A stretch of 64,000 nt of DNA from Syntrophobacteraceae bacterium (GTDB lineage: Bacteria; Desulfobacterota; Syntrophobacteria; Syntrophobacterales; Syntrophobacteraceae): contig JALOPI010000002.1 in NCBI GenBank assembly GCA_025453975.1, positions 1 through 64,000 on the forward strand, written 5' to 3'. Positions 54,691 to 63,603 of the stretch are shown piece by piece. Below the pieces are notes generated by a model, which was not told the origin of the DNA, did no database searches, and was given only the letters and a program-made list of their open reading frames with translations. How positions within the stretch are numbered: position 1 is the first letter of the stretch; each line of letters starts with the position of its first letter. Position numbers and translations under genes: made by a program.

Positions 54691-56337
54691 ATGTTCGGAC
54701 AGCGAATCGAGCGCACGCCATCGGCCTACGACTATCCCCTCATCATCAAGCAGCTCCTGCACACCCCCATGATCCACGCGCCCCGGCAGGAGATCGTCTA
54801 CCGGGACCTGAAGCGTCATGATTACGCGACCTTCCTTGAACGGGTGGGGCGGCTCGGCAATGCCCTCAGGCGCCTGGGCGTGAAGCCCGGGGACACGGTG
54901 GGAGTCATGGACTGGGACAGTCACCGATACTTGGAGGGATTCTTCGCCATTCCCATGCTGGGGGCGGTCCTCCACATGGTCAACATCCGCCTGTCTCCCG
55001 ACCAGATCATCTATACGGTCAATCATGCGGAAGACGACGTCCTGCTGGTCAACTCCGATTTCCTGCCCGTTCTGGAGCAGGTGAAGGGAGAGCTCAAGAC
55101 GGTGAAAAGGATCGTCCTCATGACGGACCTTCCCGCACCGCCGGCGGCGAGCTTCGAGGTGGCGGGGGAGTATGAGGCGCTGCTGGCTTCCTGCGACAGC
55201 GAGTGTGACTTCCCGGATTTCGACGAGAGCACCAAAGCCACGACTTTTTACACGACGGGAACGACGGGAGCCCCCAAGGGAGTCACCTTCAGCCACCGCC
55301 AGCTGGTCCTCCACACCCTGGGCATCCTGACGGCCCTTGGCAGCTTCAGGACACAGACCCGGTTCGACTCGGGCGAGGTTTACATGCCTCTGACCCCCAT
55401 GTTCCATGTTCACGCCTGGGGATTTCCCTTTGCGGCCACCCTCGTCGGGGCCAAGCAGGTCTATCCGGGCCGCTACGAGCCGGAAACCATCCTGAATCTG
55501 GTTCAGCGGGAGAGGGTCACCTTCTCGCACTGCGTGCCGACCATTCTCCATATGCTGTTGAACAGCCCCGGGATCAAGGATGTGGACCTTTCTGGCTGGA
55601 AGCTCGTCATCGGAGGCTCGGCCCTTCCCCGGGCGCTGTGCCAGAAGGCGCTGGATTTGGGAATCGACATCTTCACGGGCTACGGCATGTCCGAGACCTG
55701 CCCCGTGCTCACCCTGGCCCCCTTGAGGCCAGCCATGCTGGATTGGGAGCCCGAGGAGCAGGTGACCGTCCGCTGTCGAACCGGCGCTCCCATACCCCTG
55801 GTTCACCTGCGAGTGGCCGATGCGGCGGGAAAGACCCTGCCGCACGACGGCGCGAGCGCGGGTGAGGTGCTGGTGAGGGCTCCGTGGCTCACGCAGGGCT
55901 ATTTCAAGGAGCCGCGGAAATCCGAGGACCTTTGGGCCGGAGGCTGGCTCCACACGGCGGACATCGGCTTCATCGACGGCCACGGCTACCTGCAGGTGAC
56001 CGATCGACTCAAGGATGTCATCAAGACGGGGGGAGAGTGGATTTCATCCCTGGAGCTGGAGGACATTCTCCTGCGGCATGAGGCCGTGAGCGAGGCGGCG
56101 GTGATCGGGGTTCCCGACGACAAGTGGGGGGAGCGCCCCATGGCCCTCGTCGTCCTTCGGGAGGAATTCAGGGGACAAGTCTCCGAGGATGACATCAGGT
56201 CGCATTTCCTGTCCTTCGTGAGCAGGGGAGTCATCTCCAAGTGGGGGGCTCCCGACCGGGTCCTTTTCGTGGATGCTCTCCCCAAGACGAGCGTGGGTAA
56301 GCTCAACAAGCGGGGCATGCGCCAGCAGTTCGTTTAG
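54691..56337 (+). CDS. Fatty-acyl-CoA ligase (AMP-forming)
   Basis: The 548-residue protein activates a carboxylic acid to its CoA ester with ATP. The AMP-binding P-loop F-Y-T-T-G-T-T-G-A-P-K-G-V-T is at about residue 187, then G-Y-G-M-S-E-T and, in the C-terminal domain, L-K-D-V-I-K-T-G-G-E-W-I-S and K-T-S-V-G-K. It resembles medium/long-chain fatty-acyl-CoA ligases. The start has AAAAGGAGG upstream. No beta-oxidation genes are adjacent. Confidence 0.93.
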   Translation: MFGQRIERTPSAYDYPLIIKQLLHTPMIHAPRQEIVYRDLKRHDYATFLERVGRLGNALRRLGVKPGDTVGVMDWDSHRYLEGFFAIPMLGAVLHMVNIRLSPDQIIYTVNHAEDDVLLVNSDFLPVLEQVKGELKTVKRIVLMTDLPAPPAASFEVAGEYEALLASCDSECDFPDFDESTKATTFYTTGTTGAPKGVTFSHRQLVLHTLGILTALGSFRTQTRFDSGEVYMPLTPMFHVHAWGFPFAATLVGAKQVYPGRYEPETILNLVQRERVTFSHCVPTILHMLLNSPGIKDVDLSGWKLVIGGSALPRALCQKALDLGIDIFTGYGMSETCPVLTLAPLRPAMLDWEPEEQVTVRCRTGAPIPLVHLRVADAAGKTLPHDGASAGEVLVRAPWLTQGYFKEPRKSEDLWAGGWLHTADIGFIDGHGYLQVTDRLKDVIKTGGEWISSLELEDILLRHEAVSEAAVIGVPDDKWGERPMALVVLREEFRGQVSEDDIRSHFLSFVSRGVISKWGAPDRVLFVDALPKTSVGKLNKRGMRQQFV

Positions 56338-56510
56338 GATCGAGCCTTGCAGCGGAATGGTGACGGCCTCGGAAACCACGGAGGGGACGGGGGGGCTGGC
56401 CGGCCAGCTTCCCCCTGCCGCTCCTCGACTCTGGCGGTGGCCTTTGCCGGTCGGCATGGTCAGGACCCATGGCGGAGTGCTGATCCCCAACGCTCCCTGT
56501 CTGCCCAGGA

Positions 56511-57413
56511 ATGGCCCTGATGAAGACAAAGACCCTCGGCATTAGTGTTTGCGCCTTGTTGAGCATGCTGTTCCTGGCGGCTTCGGACGCTTGTGGTGGA
56601 TGGCATCGGCGACATGCGTTCATTCCGGCCCTGATGGCGGTGTGGGGAAGCTCCGCGAGCCATGTGCTGGCCGTGGGAAGACAGGGGGCGATCCAGGTCT
56701 TTGACGGCAGGGAGTGGAAGCCCATGGTGAGCGGCACGACGGCCGATCTCTGGGGAATCTGGGGAAGCTCCGATCAGAATGTCGTTGCGGTGGGCTCCGA
56801 TGGGGTCATCCTCCATTTTGACGGAATTCAATGGCAGAGAGCCCAGGGCATTCCACCGCATGTCCTCCTCGGCGTATGGGGCTCCTCGCCGCGACAGGTT
56901 CTGGCCGTCGGGGCCGGGGGCGTGATCCTTCATTTTGATGGCCAGGCGTGGAGCTCCATGGTCAGCTCAACCTCGTCCAACCTTTGGAACGTTTGGGGAA
57001 GCTCACCGACGGATGTTTTCGCCGTCGGTGACAACGGAACCGTACTGCATTTCGACGGCAGGGGCTGGGAGCGCATGCCGACGGAGACCCACGGTCAGAT
57101 CCTGGGTGTCTGGGGGAGCTCTCCATCCGATGTCTATGCCGTGGGAACCAAGGGCACCCTTTTGCGCTACGACGGGTGCCGCTGGAGCCTCATTCGCCTC
57201 AGCGTGGCCGCCGATCTTTGGGGCATATGGGGGAGCGGGCCCAACGACATTCACGTGGTGGGAACGGGGGGCACCATGCTCCATTTCGATGGCGTTCAAT
57301 GGACGGCGGAAGCTTCTGATTATCAGGTGGACCTTTACGCAGTCTGGGGAGCGGGCCGCTATTCGGCCATAGCCGTGGGGGCGGAGAGCACGGTGATGAG
57401 CTTTGCGCGGTGA
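56511..57413 (+). CDS. Secreted seven-repeat beta-propeller-like protein
   Basis: The 300-residue protein (start 56511 or 56520) has a signal peptide (K-T-K-T-L-G-I-S-V-C-A-L-L then A-A-S-D-A). It then has seven repeats of about 40 residues with the core L-W-G-I-W-G-S-S-P-x-D-V-x-A-V-G-x-x-G followed by L-H-F-D-G-x-x-W. The seventh is shorter. Seven such repeats fit a seven-bladed propeller. Family members are common in Myxococcota and Desulfobacterota; ligand is unknown. It has no enzymatic motif. Confidence 0.85.
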   Translation: MALMKTKTLGISVCALLSMLFLAASDACGGWHRRHAFIPALMAVWGSSASHVLAVGRQGAIQVFDGREWKPMVSGTTADLWGIWGSSDQNVVAVGSDGVILHFDGIQWQRAQGIPPHVLLGVWGSSPRQVLAVGAGGVILHFDGQAWSSMVSSTSSNLWNVWGSSPTDVFAVGDNGTVLHFDGRGWERMPTETHGQILGVWGSSPSDVYAVGTKGTLLRYDGCRWSLIRLSVAADLWGIWGSGPNDIHVVGTGGTMLHFDGVQWTAEASDYQVDLYAVWGAGRYSAIAVGAESTVMSFAR

Positions 57414-57530
57414 GGCTGAACAGCTTTCCTTCACGCGTTTCCCATGCTCTCCAGTTCCGGGGCAGCCGTTTGCCGCGGTGAAAGCGCTTCCCCCAGACGA
57501 GCCGGGTTCCCGCGGGTGCCAATAGAGCCG

Positions 57531-57559
57531 TTGACATCGATCAGGCACAGTTCTATATC
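57531..57559 (+). promoter_or_regulatory. Sigma-70 promoter of kup
   Basis: A perfect TTGACA (57531-57536), 17 bases, then TATATC (57554-57559). Transcription would start near 57566, just before the riboswitch. Confidence 0.8.
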
Positions 57560-57569
57560 TGCGTCGTTC

Positions 57570-57686
57570 AAACGCCGAGCTCTGCCTGGGGCAGAGGCGG
57601 GGGACCCACTTTTGGGGGCGCATCGTCATTGATGACGTAGGGCAACCTCTTCGGCCCGAGCCCGTCAGCTAACCTCGCAGGCGTCG
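57570..57686 (+). ncRNA. c-di-AMP riboswitch (ydaO/yuaA type)
   Basis: The conserved ydaO blocks appear in order: CGGGGGACCCA (57598-57608), TTGGGGG and GCATC, GTAGGGCAACCTCTTCGGCCC (57637 on, key parts GTAGGGC and CGGCCCGAG), and GTCAGCTAACCTCG (57664-57677). ACGCC (57572-57576) pairs with GGCGT (57680-57684) to close P1. The layout is that of B. subtilis ydaO. Downstream GGAGG (57715-57719) and CCTCC (57725-57729) could pair, and the same CCTCC could instead cover the ribosome site at 57742-57749, suggesting translational control; this part is inference. Confidence 0.96.
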
Positions 57687-57754
57687 AAGGGGGGAGAGCC
57701 TTCCGGATTGGCCCGGAGGTCCGTCCTCCAGGGAATCAGTCGGGAGGAGTCATC

Positions 57755-59692
57755 ATGCCCGCAATGGTTTCGTCCGCCGTGGACCGGGGAGACCCCGGCA
57801 CCGAGCGTCATTCGACGACGCCCAAATCCTTGAGACAGCTGCTTGGCCTGGCCCTGGGAGCCCTGGGGGTCGTCTACGGCGACATTGGCACCAGCCCTCT
57901 TTACGCCGTCAAGGAATGCTTCCACGGTCTCCATGCCATCGAGCTGAGCGAGACCAACGTCCTGGGTGTGGTTTCGCTCATTTTCTGGTCCCTCACCGTC
58001 GTGGTCAGCATCAAGTACGTGGCCTTCATCATGCGGGCGGACAACCGGGGGGAGGGAGGTATTTTTGCCCTGCTGGCCCTCATCCCAACGGACCGGAGGG
58101 TGCTCTCGTCCCGTCTCCAAAGCCGGGTGGCCGTGGCGGCCATCTTCGGGGCGGCGCTCCTTTACGGCGATGGCATCATCACGCCGGCCATCTCGGTGCT
58201 TTCAGCGGTGGAAGGCCTGGAAGTGGCCACCAGGGCGGCTCAGCCCGTGGTTGTGCCGGCGACTTGCCTGATTCTTTTCCTCCTCTTCGCCGTGCAGCAC
58301 CGGGGGACCGAGAAGATCGGGCTCGTGTTCGGGCCGGTCATGATCCTCTGGTTCATTGTGCTGGCCGTCCTTGGCATCGTCGAATGCCAGGAGGCGCCGA
58401 GGATCCTCCTGGCTCTCAATCCCGTGCACTGCTTTCGATTCTTCGCGGCAAACCATCTCCACGGAATCATCGTGCTGGGCTCCGTGGTGCTGTGCATCAC
58501 GGGAGGCGAGGCGCTCTATGCGGATTTGGGGCATTTCGGAGCCCGTGCCATTCGGCTCTCCTGGCTGGCCCTGGCTTTCCCGGCGCTGGTTTTGAACTAC
58601 GTGGGCCAGGGGGCGCTGCTCCTGTCCCATCCCGAAATGGCTTTCAACCCTTTTTACGGCCTGGTTCCGAGGCCGCTGCTCTATCCCATGGTGGCACTCT
58701 CGACCTTGGCCACGGTCATTGCCTCCCAGGCCATGATCTCGGGCGTGTTCTCGCTCACCCAGCAGGCCGTCCAGCTGGGGTATTCTCCCCGGGTGCGGAT
58801 CGTTCACACCTCCTCCGAGACGCGCGGCCAGATTTACGTTCCGGGAGTCAATGCGGCACTCATGGTCTCATGCATCGCACTGGTGCTGGCTTTCGGAAGC
58901 TCGAGCCGCCTGGCCGGGGCCTACGGCATCGCCGTGACGGCGACCATGGGGATCACATCGGTCATCTACTTTTTTGTGCTCTCCCGGAGCTGGCGCTGGC
59001 CGCTCTGGAAAGCCCTTCCTCTGGTCGCCGTGTTCCTTTTCTTCGACGTGTCGTATTTCGGGGCCAATCTGCTCAAGGTGCTGGACGGCGGCTGGTTCAC
59101 GCTCCTGACCGCGGCGGCCATCATGATCGTCATGTTCACGTGGCACGAGGGACGCGACGAGCTGGCGCGCGCCATGATGAGCGACAGGGCTCCCCTGAGG
59201 GCCTTCCTCGCCGAGCTCCCCGGGCAAAGCTTCTCGCGGGTTCAGGGAACCGCGGTCTTCATGACCGTGTCCCCCGTCGGGACCCCTTCGGCGCTGCTGC
59301 ATCACTTCAAGCACAGCCACGTGCTTCACGAAAGAGTGATCCTGCTCTCCATCCGATCGGTGGACGTGCCGGCGGTTCCCGCGAGCGACCGTGTCGGGAT
59401 CGAGGATCTCGGACAGGGCTTCTGCCGGGTGGTGGCATTCTACGGTTTCATGGAAAAGCCCGATGTGCCGGATGTGCTCCGGATGGCCGCCCGGTTGGGG
59501 CTCGAGACGGATCCGGAGTCCACGACCTTTTACCTGGGCCGGGAGACCCTGGTGACGACCGGGGCCTCGAAAATGGCCCAATGGCGCAAGCGGCTCTTTG
59601 CCGTCATGTCGAGAAATGCTCAGACAGCCACGACCTATTTTGGAATTCCAGTGGATCGGGTCGTCGAGATCGGTGTGCAGGTGCGGTTGTGA
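57755..59692 (+). CDS. kup: Kup-type potassium uptake protein
   Basis: The 645-residue membrane protein has the Kup signature L-G-V-V-Y-G-D-I-G-T-S-P-L-Y-A near residue 40 and about 12 hydrophobic helices to residue 460, with a soluble C-terminal domain. Start ATG 57755 follows GGGAGGAG. It takes up K+ with H+. The c-di-AMP riboswitch in its leader means expression likely falls when K+ and c-di-AMP are high, as known for K+ importers under this switch. It is first of a two-gene unit with the next gene 29 bases away. Confidence 0.95.
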   Translation: MPAMVSSAVDRGDPGTERHSTTPKSLRQLLGLALGALGVVYGDIGTSPLYAVKECFHGLHAIELSETNVLGVVSLIFWSLTVVVSIKYVAFIMRADNRGEGGIFALLALIPTDRRVLSSRLQSRVAVAAIFGAALLYGDGIITPAISVLSAVEGLEVATRAAQPVVVPATCLILFLLFAVQHRGTEKIGLVFGPVMILWFIVLAVLGIVECQEAPRILLALNPVHCFRFFAANHLHGIIVLGSVVLCITGGEALYADLGHFGARAIRLSWLALAFPALVLNYVGQGALLLSHPEMAFNPFYGLVPRPLLYPMVALSTLATVIASQAMISGVFSLTQQAVQLGYSPRVRIVHTSSETRGQIYVPGVNAALMVSCIALVLAFGSSSRLAGAYGIAVTATMGITSVIYFFVLSRSWRWPLWKALPLVAVFLFFDVSYFGANLLKVLDGGWFTLLTAAAIMIVMFTWHEGRDELARAMMSDRAPLRAFLAELPGQSFSRVQGTAVFMTVSPVGTPSALLHHFKHSHVLHERVILLSIRSVDVPAVPASDRVGIEDLGQGFCRVVAFYGFMEKPDVPDVLRMAARLGLETDPESTTFYLGRETLVTTGASKMAQWRKRLFAVMSRNAQTATTYFGIPVDRVVEIGVQVRL

Positions 59693-59721
59693 TGAGGCTG
59701 CATTGAATCGGAGAAAGTGAC

Positions 59722-61194
59722 ATGCTCGAGTGGATCGTTTTCCTGTGCGGTGCGGCGGTGATGATTCTGGAGCTGGTGGGGGCGCGGATTGTGGCGCCCT
59801 ATTTCGGATCCTCCATCGTGGTCTGGACGGCGCTCATCGGGACCATTCTGGCCAGCCTGAGCCTGGGGTACTGGTGGGGGGGGCGCATCGCGGATCGAAG
59901 TCCCAGCCTGAGCACCCTGGGGCGCATCATTATGTTTGCGGGACTGTGCACGGGCCTGGTGGCGGTGGCCAAGTCCATGATTCTGGATTTCTGGGGGCTG
60001 GATTCCACGCCGATTTACGTGGCGGTGACCGCCATCAACCTGGTGCTCTTCGCTCCGGCCTCGATCCTCCTGGGGATGATCTCGCCCTACGCCGTGCGAC
60101 TGAAGATGGTGACCGTCGAGCAGGCGGGAAGCACGGCGGGTCGACTCTATGCGCTGTCCACCCTGGGCAGCATCCTCGGGACCTTCTTTGCCGGTTTCTT
60201 CCTCATTGCCGTCATGGGGAGCACGAGCATACTCATCCTGGTGGCGGCCGTGCTGATCCTCCTTTCCCTGGGCGCGTCCCTGGCGGACCGGAAAGCCAAG
60301 ATGGCCGCCCTGGTCCTGATCATCCTTCTGGGGCTGGGATTGAATGCATATTCAGGCTATCTGCGGGGCGAGGGGATTCACGACCTCGACACCCACTATT
60401 CACGCGTCTTCATCTATAAGTCCCAGGACGTGGAGAGCGGGCGGCCCATGCGGGCCATGGCCACGACGCCGCGATTCACCCAGTCGGCCATGTATCTGGA
60501 TGACCCCGAGGCCCTGGCCCTCAAATACACCCGGTTCTTCAAGATGGCCTGGTTTTTCAGGCCTTCGGCCCGAAGCTGCCTGGTGCTGGGGGGAGGAGGG
60601 TACTCATTCCCCAAGTACGCATTGGCCCGGTATCCGGACCTGAGGATGGACGTGGTGGAGCTGGATCCGGGCGTTACGGGGCTGGCCCGGCGGTTTTTCG
60701 ATCTCGCGGATCACCCGCGCTTGCGTATCCACCACGAGGACGCGCGCACCTTTGTCAATCGCTCTGGCAACACTTACGATATCGTCCTGGGGGATGTTTT
60801 CAACTCCCAGTACTCGGTTCCGTTCCATCTGACGACCGTCGAGACGGTGAGAAGACTGGACGCCATGCTGGATGGGAACGGAGTGATCATCATGAACACC
60901 ATCGCCGCCATCGAGGGGCCCGGGGGAAGGTTTCTGAGGGCTCAATACCTGACCTTCGCGAGCGTGCTCCCCCACATCCACCTCTTTCCGCTCCAGCACC
61001 CCAAAGACGGCCAGGCTGTTCAGAACGTCATGATCGTCGCATCGAAGGTACCCCTTCCCCTGGATTCGCCGGCGCCGGATCCCGACGTTCAACGATATCT
61101 CGGCCATCGATGGACCTCCCCCATCCCCTCGGACGTCCCCATCCTCACGGACGACTTCGCCCCCGTGGAAAGCTACATGGCCTCCAACTGGTAA
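59722..61194 (+). CDS. Membrane protein fused to a spermidine-synthase-like domain
   Basis: The 490-residue protein has six or seven helices in residues 1-210, then a Rossmann methyltransferase/spermidine synthase domain with V-L-G-G-G-G-Y-S-F-P, V-V-E-L-D-P-G-V and E-D-A-R-T-F-V. This is the MFS-fused spermidine-synthase-like family, whose function is not known. It ends 1 base before the REP-type mobile element. It may be co-transcribed with kup. Confidence 0.88.
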   Translation: MLEWIVFLCGAAVMILELVGARIVAPYFGSSIVVWTALIGTILASLSLGYWWGGRIADRSPSLSTLGRIIMFAGLCTGLVAVAKSMILDFWGLDSTPIYVAVTAINLVLFAPASILLGMISPYAVRLKMVTVEQAGSTAGRLYALSTLGSILGTFFAGFFLIAVMGSTSILILVAAVLILLSLGASLADRKAKMAALVLIILLGLGLNAYSGYLRGEGIHDLDTHYSRVFIYKSQDVESGRPMRAMATTPRFTQSAMYLDDPEALALKYTRFFKMAWFFRPSARSCLVLGGGGYSFPKYALARYPDLRMDVVELDPGVTGLARRFFDLADHPRLRIHHEDARTFVNRSGNTYDIVLGDVFNSQYSVPFHLTTVETVRRLDAMLDGNGVIIMNTIAAIEGPGGRFLRAQYLTFASVLPHIHLFPLQHPKDGQAVQNVMIVASKVPLPLDSPAPDPDVQRYLGHRWTSPIPSDVPILTDDFAPVESYMASNW

Positions 61195-61195
61195 T

Positions 61196-62279
61196 CTTGG
61201 GGGACGTTGTTGACTAATTGGACTTGTTTTCATTCACCCTCGAGATGATCTTGGCGACCGCCGACGTGGAGATCCCCAGCAGGCGAGCCGCCTCCGCATA
61301 GGACAATCCGAGGCGATCCGTCAGGTTGAGTGCCAGCTCCCGGCGCGTCCTGGATACGGGCTGCCGCCGGCTGCCGCCTCGCAGGGCCTCCACCGATATT
61401 CCACCGGCCTCGCAGCAGCTTGTGATCAGTTCTTCGGCCATCCTTTCCCGGTCCAGATTTGTCAGTCGATATTTCTTGAAGGAATCGGCCTCGTCGAGGA
61501 TCTGTGTGACGAAGGGCCCGCTGCCCAGGATGCGCTCATCCGCCGCTTCGTTCGATCCGAGACGGCGCAGCGCCCTGACCTCGGACCAGCCGCCCGCCGA
61601 CCTGACGAGTCCTCCGCCGACCAGATGCGGCTGAGCGCCAAGCGGGATCCCCTTTTCAACAAACTGTCGGTAAGCCGCCCGAGCCTGATGGACTCTGTCC
61701 CCGAACCATCGGAGCACGAAGGACGTGTCCTGCCATGAGTATTCCACCCCGCCCGCCAAAGCGCTGTGGCCACTCCAGGGATAGGCGTCCAGCCTGGACA
61801 GGGAATCCACTGTGCCGGCCCTGACGGGATTGAGGTGGATGTATCGGACGAGGGCCCTGAAATACGTGTCCTCCTCCACCACTATGGACTTGTAGCGGTT
61901 CTGGAAGAGGTGCCCGTGGCGATGGTGCCGCCGATTGTAACGGACCGCGTACCCGGTCAGCAGCTTGCGCATGAAGGATGCCAGACCTTCGGGACCGCTC
62001 CGCAGCAGAACGTGTGCATGGTTGATCATCAATGCCCAGGCATAAACGGGAGCTGCCATGACTTCCGACAGCTCACCCAGACGTTGAACGAAGAACCCGC
62101 GGTCCTCGTCGTCATCCACGATCCGGCGTCTTTCGATGCCGCGGACGATCACGTGATGCAGCGTGCCTGGGGCATCCAGGCGCTCCCGTCTCGGCATGGA
62201 GGCTCCCTCATGTGCATGGTTGAGTGCTCTGAAGCAGCGTAAGGCAATTTAGTCCACTTTGTCAACAACGTCCCCTAAG
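61196..62279. mobile_element. REP-type transposable element with 29-bp terminal inverted repeats
   Basis: The left end (61196-61224) and the right end (62251-62279) are imperfect inverted repeats of 29 bases with about 26 matches, sharing CTT-x-GGGGACGTTGTTGAC and GGACT. Between them is one transposase gene. The outer ends directly abut the stop of the upstream gene and the reading frame of the MBL gene. No clear target duplication is seen. Confidence 0.85.
61214..62197 (-). CDS. REP-associated tyrosine transposase (Y1_Tnp/RAYT)
   Basis: The 327-residue protein has the HUH-type features: the H-A-H pair in W-A-L-M-I-N-H-A-H-V-L-L and a candidate catalytic Tyr in F-Q-N-R-Y-K-S. The opening P-R-R-E-R-L-D-A-P-G-T-L-H-H-V is typical of RAYT proteins. 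A C-terminal helix-turn-helix (Y-A-E-A-A-R-L-L-G-I-S-T-S-A-V-A-K-I-I-S) follows. Its last codons and stop lie within the left terminal repeat. The gene looks intact. Confidence 0.93.
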   Translation of the reverse strand: MPRRERLDAPGTLHHVIVRGIERRRIVDDDEDRGFFVQRLGELSEVMAAPVYAWALMINHAHVLLRSGPEGLASFMRKLLTGYAVRYNRRHHRHGHLFQNRYKSIVVEEDTYFRALVRYIHLNPVRAGTVDSLSRLDAYPWSGHSALAGGVEYSWQDTSFVLRWFGDRVHQARAAYRQFVEKGIPLGAQPHLVGGGLVRSAGGWSEVRALRRLGSNEAADERILGSGPFVTQILDEADSFKKYRLTNLDRERMAEELITSCCEAGGISVEALRGGSRRQPVSRTRRELALNLTDRLGLSYAEAARLLGISTSAVAKIISRVNENKSN

Positions 62280-63352
62280 GGGTGGAGCTGGCCGATGTCC
62301 ATGATGATGACGCTGGAGGCGTCGATGGACCGGGCTGCCGTGACTCGTTTCAGGTCCAGGATGGGGTAACCGATGGGCTCGTTGCCGAGGCGGAAGGCCC
62401 CCCACTGGGTGGGGATCATGGTGCGAGCCCCGAGATCTTCGAAAGCGTCGAGGACTTCCGGGGCGTTCATGTGGGCGTAGTGCATGAACCAGCGCGGATG
62501 GTAGGCGGTCAGTGGCAGCAGCGCCAGGTCGATCCCGGGATATCGGCGGCCGATCTCGCGGTAGCCGATGAAATAGCCGCTGTCCCCCCCGAAGTACACC
62601 GTGCGCTCCGGGGTGATGATGAGAAAGCTGGCCCATAAGGACTTGTTCCTTCCCTGTCCGATGCGACGGGACCAGTGCTGGGCGGGAAGGCACACGATGC
62701 GGATGCCGTTGCCGGCATCGACGGTCTGCCACCAATCCATTTCCACTGGCTGGATCCCCGTGTAATCCCGAATGAGCCCCGCCAGTCCCAGGGGGGCGTA
62801 AATGCGTCGGGCTCCCGCCGGCAGAGCCTGGAGGGTCGCCTTGTCCAGGTGATCGTAGTGATTGTGGCTCAGGATGACATGGAGCACGCCGGGCAGGCCC
62901 CGAAGCTCCTCGAGGGTCAGGGCCGGAGGAGTGAGGCGCCTGGGCAACAGCGCCCGCTCTGAAAGCATGGGATCCAGCAGCCAGTAGTCGCCGCCGAGCC
63001 TCAGGAGAAAGGACCCGTGTCCGAGCCAGGCCACGAAATCTCCGTTGGGCATGGCTTCGATTCTGGCTCTGAGCTCTGGTATGAAAGCCGGCTGGAAGGA
63101 TTCTTCCTCGGGGGTATACGGATCCCCGGGGGTGAGTCGCCATCGGAGGAGTCTGATGAAGCCTCCATGAGGCACTTCCGTCCAGGGATTGAAGAAGCGG
63201 CCGTCCCGATCATGGAGTGCGTAGAGCCCTTCGGGGACGGCGGATTCGACCTGCCTTCGCCAGCGGGCCTCGTCGAAGGGCGGGGGAGCGAGGAATGTGC
63301 AGGAGCTCCCCATCACGGCCAGAAAAAGCATCAGAGCCTTTACAACGTCCAT
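62249..63352 (-). CDS. MBL-fold metallohydrolase (NAPE-PLD/UlaG-like), C-terminus supplied by a transposon end
   Basis: The 367-residue protein starts with a hydrophobic signal sequence ending near Cys18, so it may be a lipoprotein, though the lipobox is weak. The metal motif is S-H-N-H-Y-D-H-L, with later P-A-Q-H-W, F-G-G-D-S-G-Y-F and P-T-Q-W-G-A. This group includes NAPE-hydrolysing phospholipase D-like enzymes. The last nine residues (L-G-D-V-V-D-K-V-D) and the TAA stop (62251-62249) come from the right terminal repeat of the mobile element, so the native end has been replaced. Confidence 0.88.
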   Translation of the reverse strand: MDVVKALMLFLAVMGSSCTFLAPPPFDEARWRRQVESAVPEGLYALHDRDGRFFNPWTEVPHGGFIRLLRWRLTPGDPYTPEEESFQPAFIPELRARIEAMPNGDFVAWLGHGSFLLRLGGDYWLLDPMLSERALLPRRLTPPALTLEELRGLPGVLHVILSHNHYDHLDKATLQALPAGARRIYAPLGLAGLIRDYTGIQPVEMDWWQTVDAGNGIRIVCLPAQHWSRRIGQGRNKSLWASFLIITPERTVYFGGDSGYFIGYREIGRRYPGIDLALLPLTAYHPRWFMHYAHMNAPEVLDAFEDLGARTMIPTQWGAFRLGNEPIGYPILDLKRVTAARSIDASSVIIMDIGQLHPLGDVVDKVD

Positions 63353-63603
63353 GGTTTTCTGCTTTCATTGTCGAGGCACCGGGCAGGGTCTTCCAGCGTT
63401 CCCATGAATCCGGACCGGTGCCGGGTGCGTGTGGCGCACGAGCCGCGGGACGCCCGCTGCAATGGTCCGTGCCAGCATGATAGGAACGGAGGGTGTGGAT
63501 GGAAACCCCGGCTTGCAGCGTGGGGATTGGAGGATTGGTCTGGGAAGGACGCGGTTCCCGAGGTTGAAGCACGGCGGCCGGATCATGAACTGTCGTTATT
63601 AAA

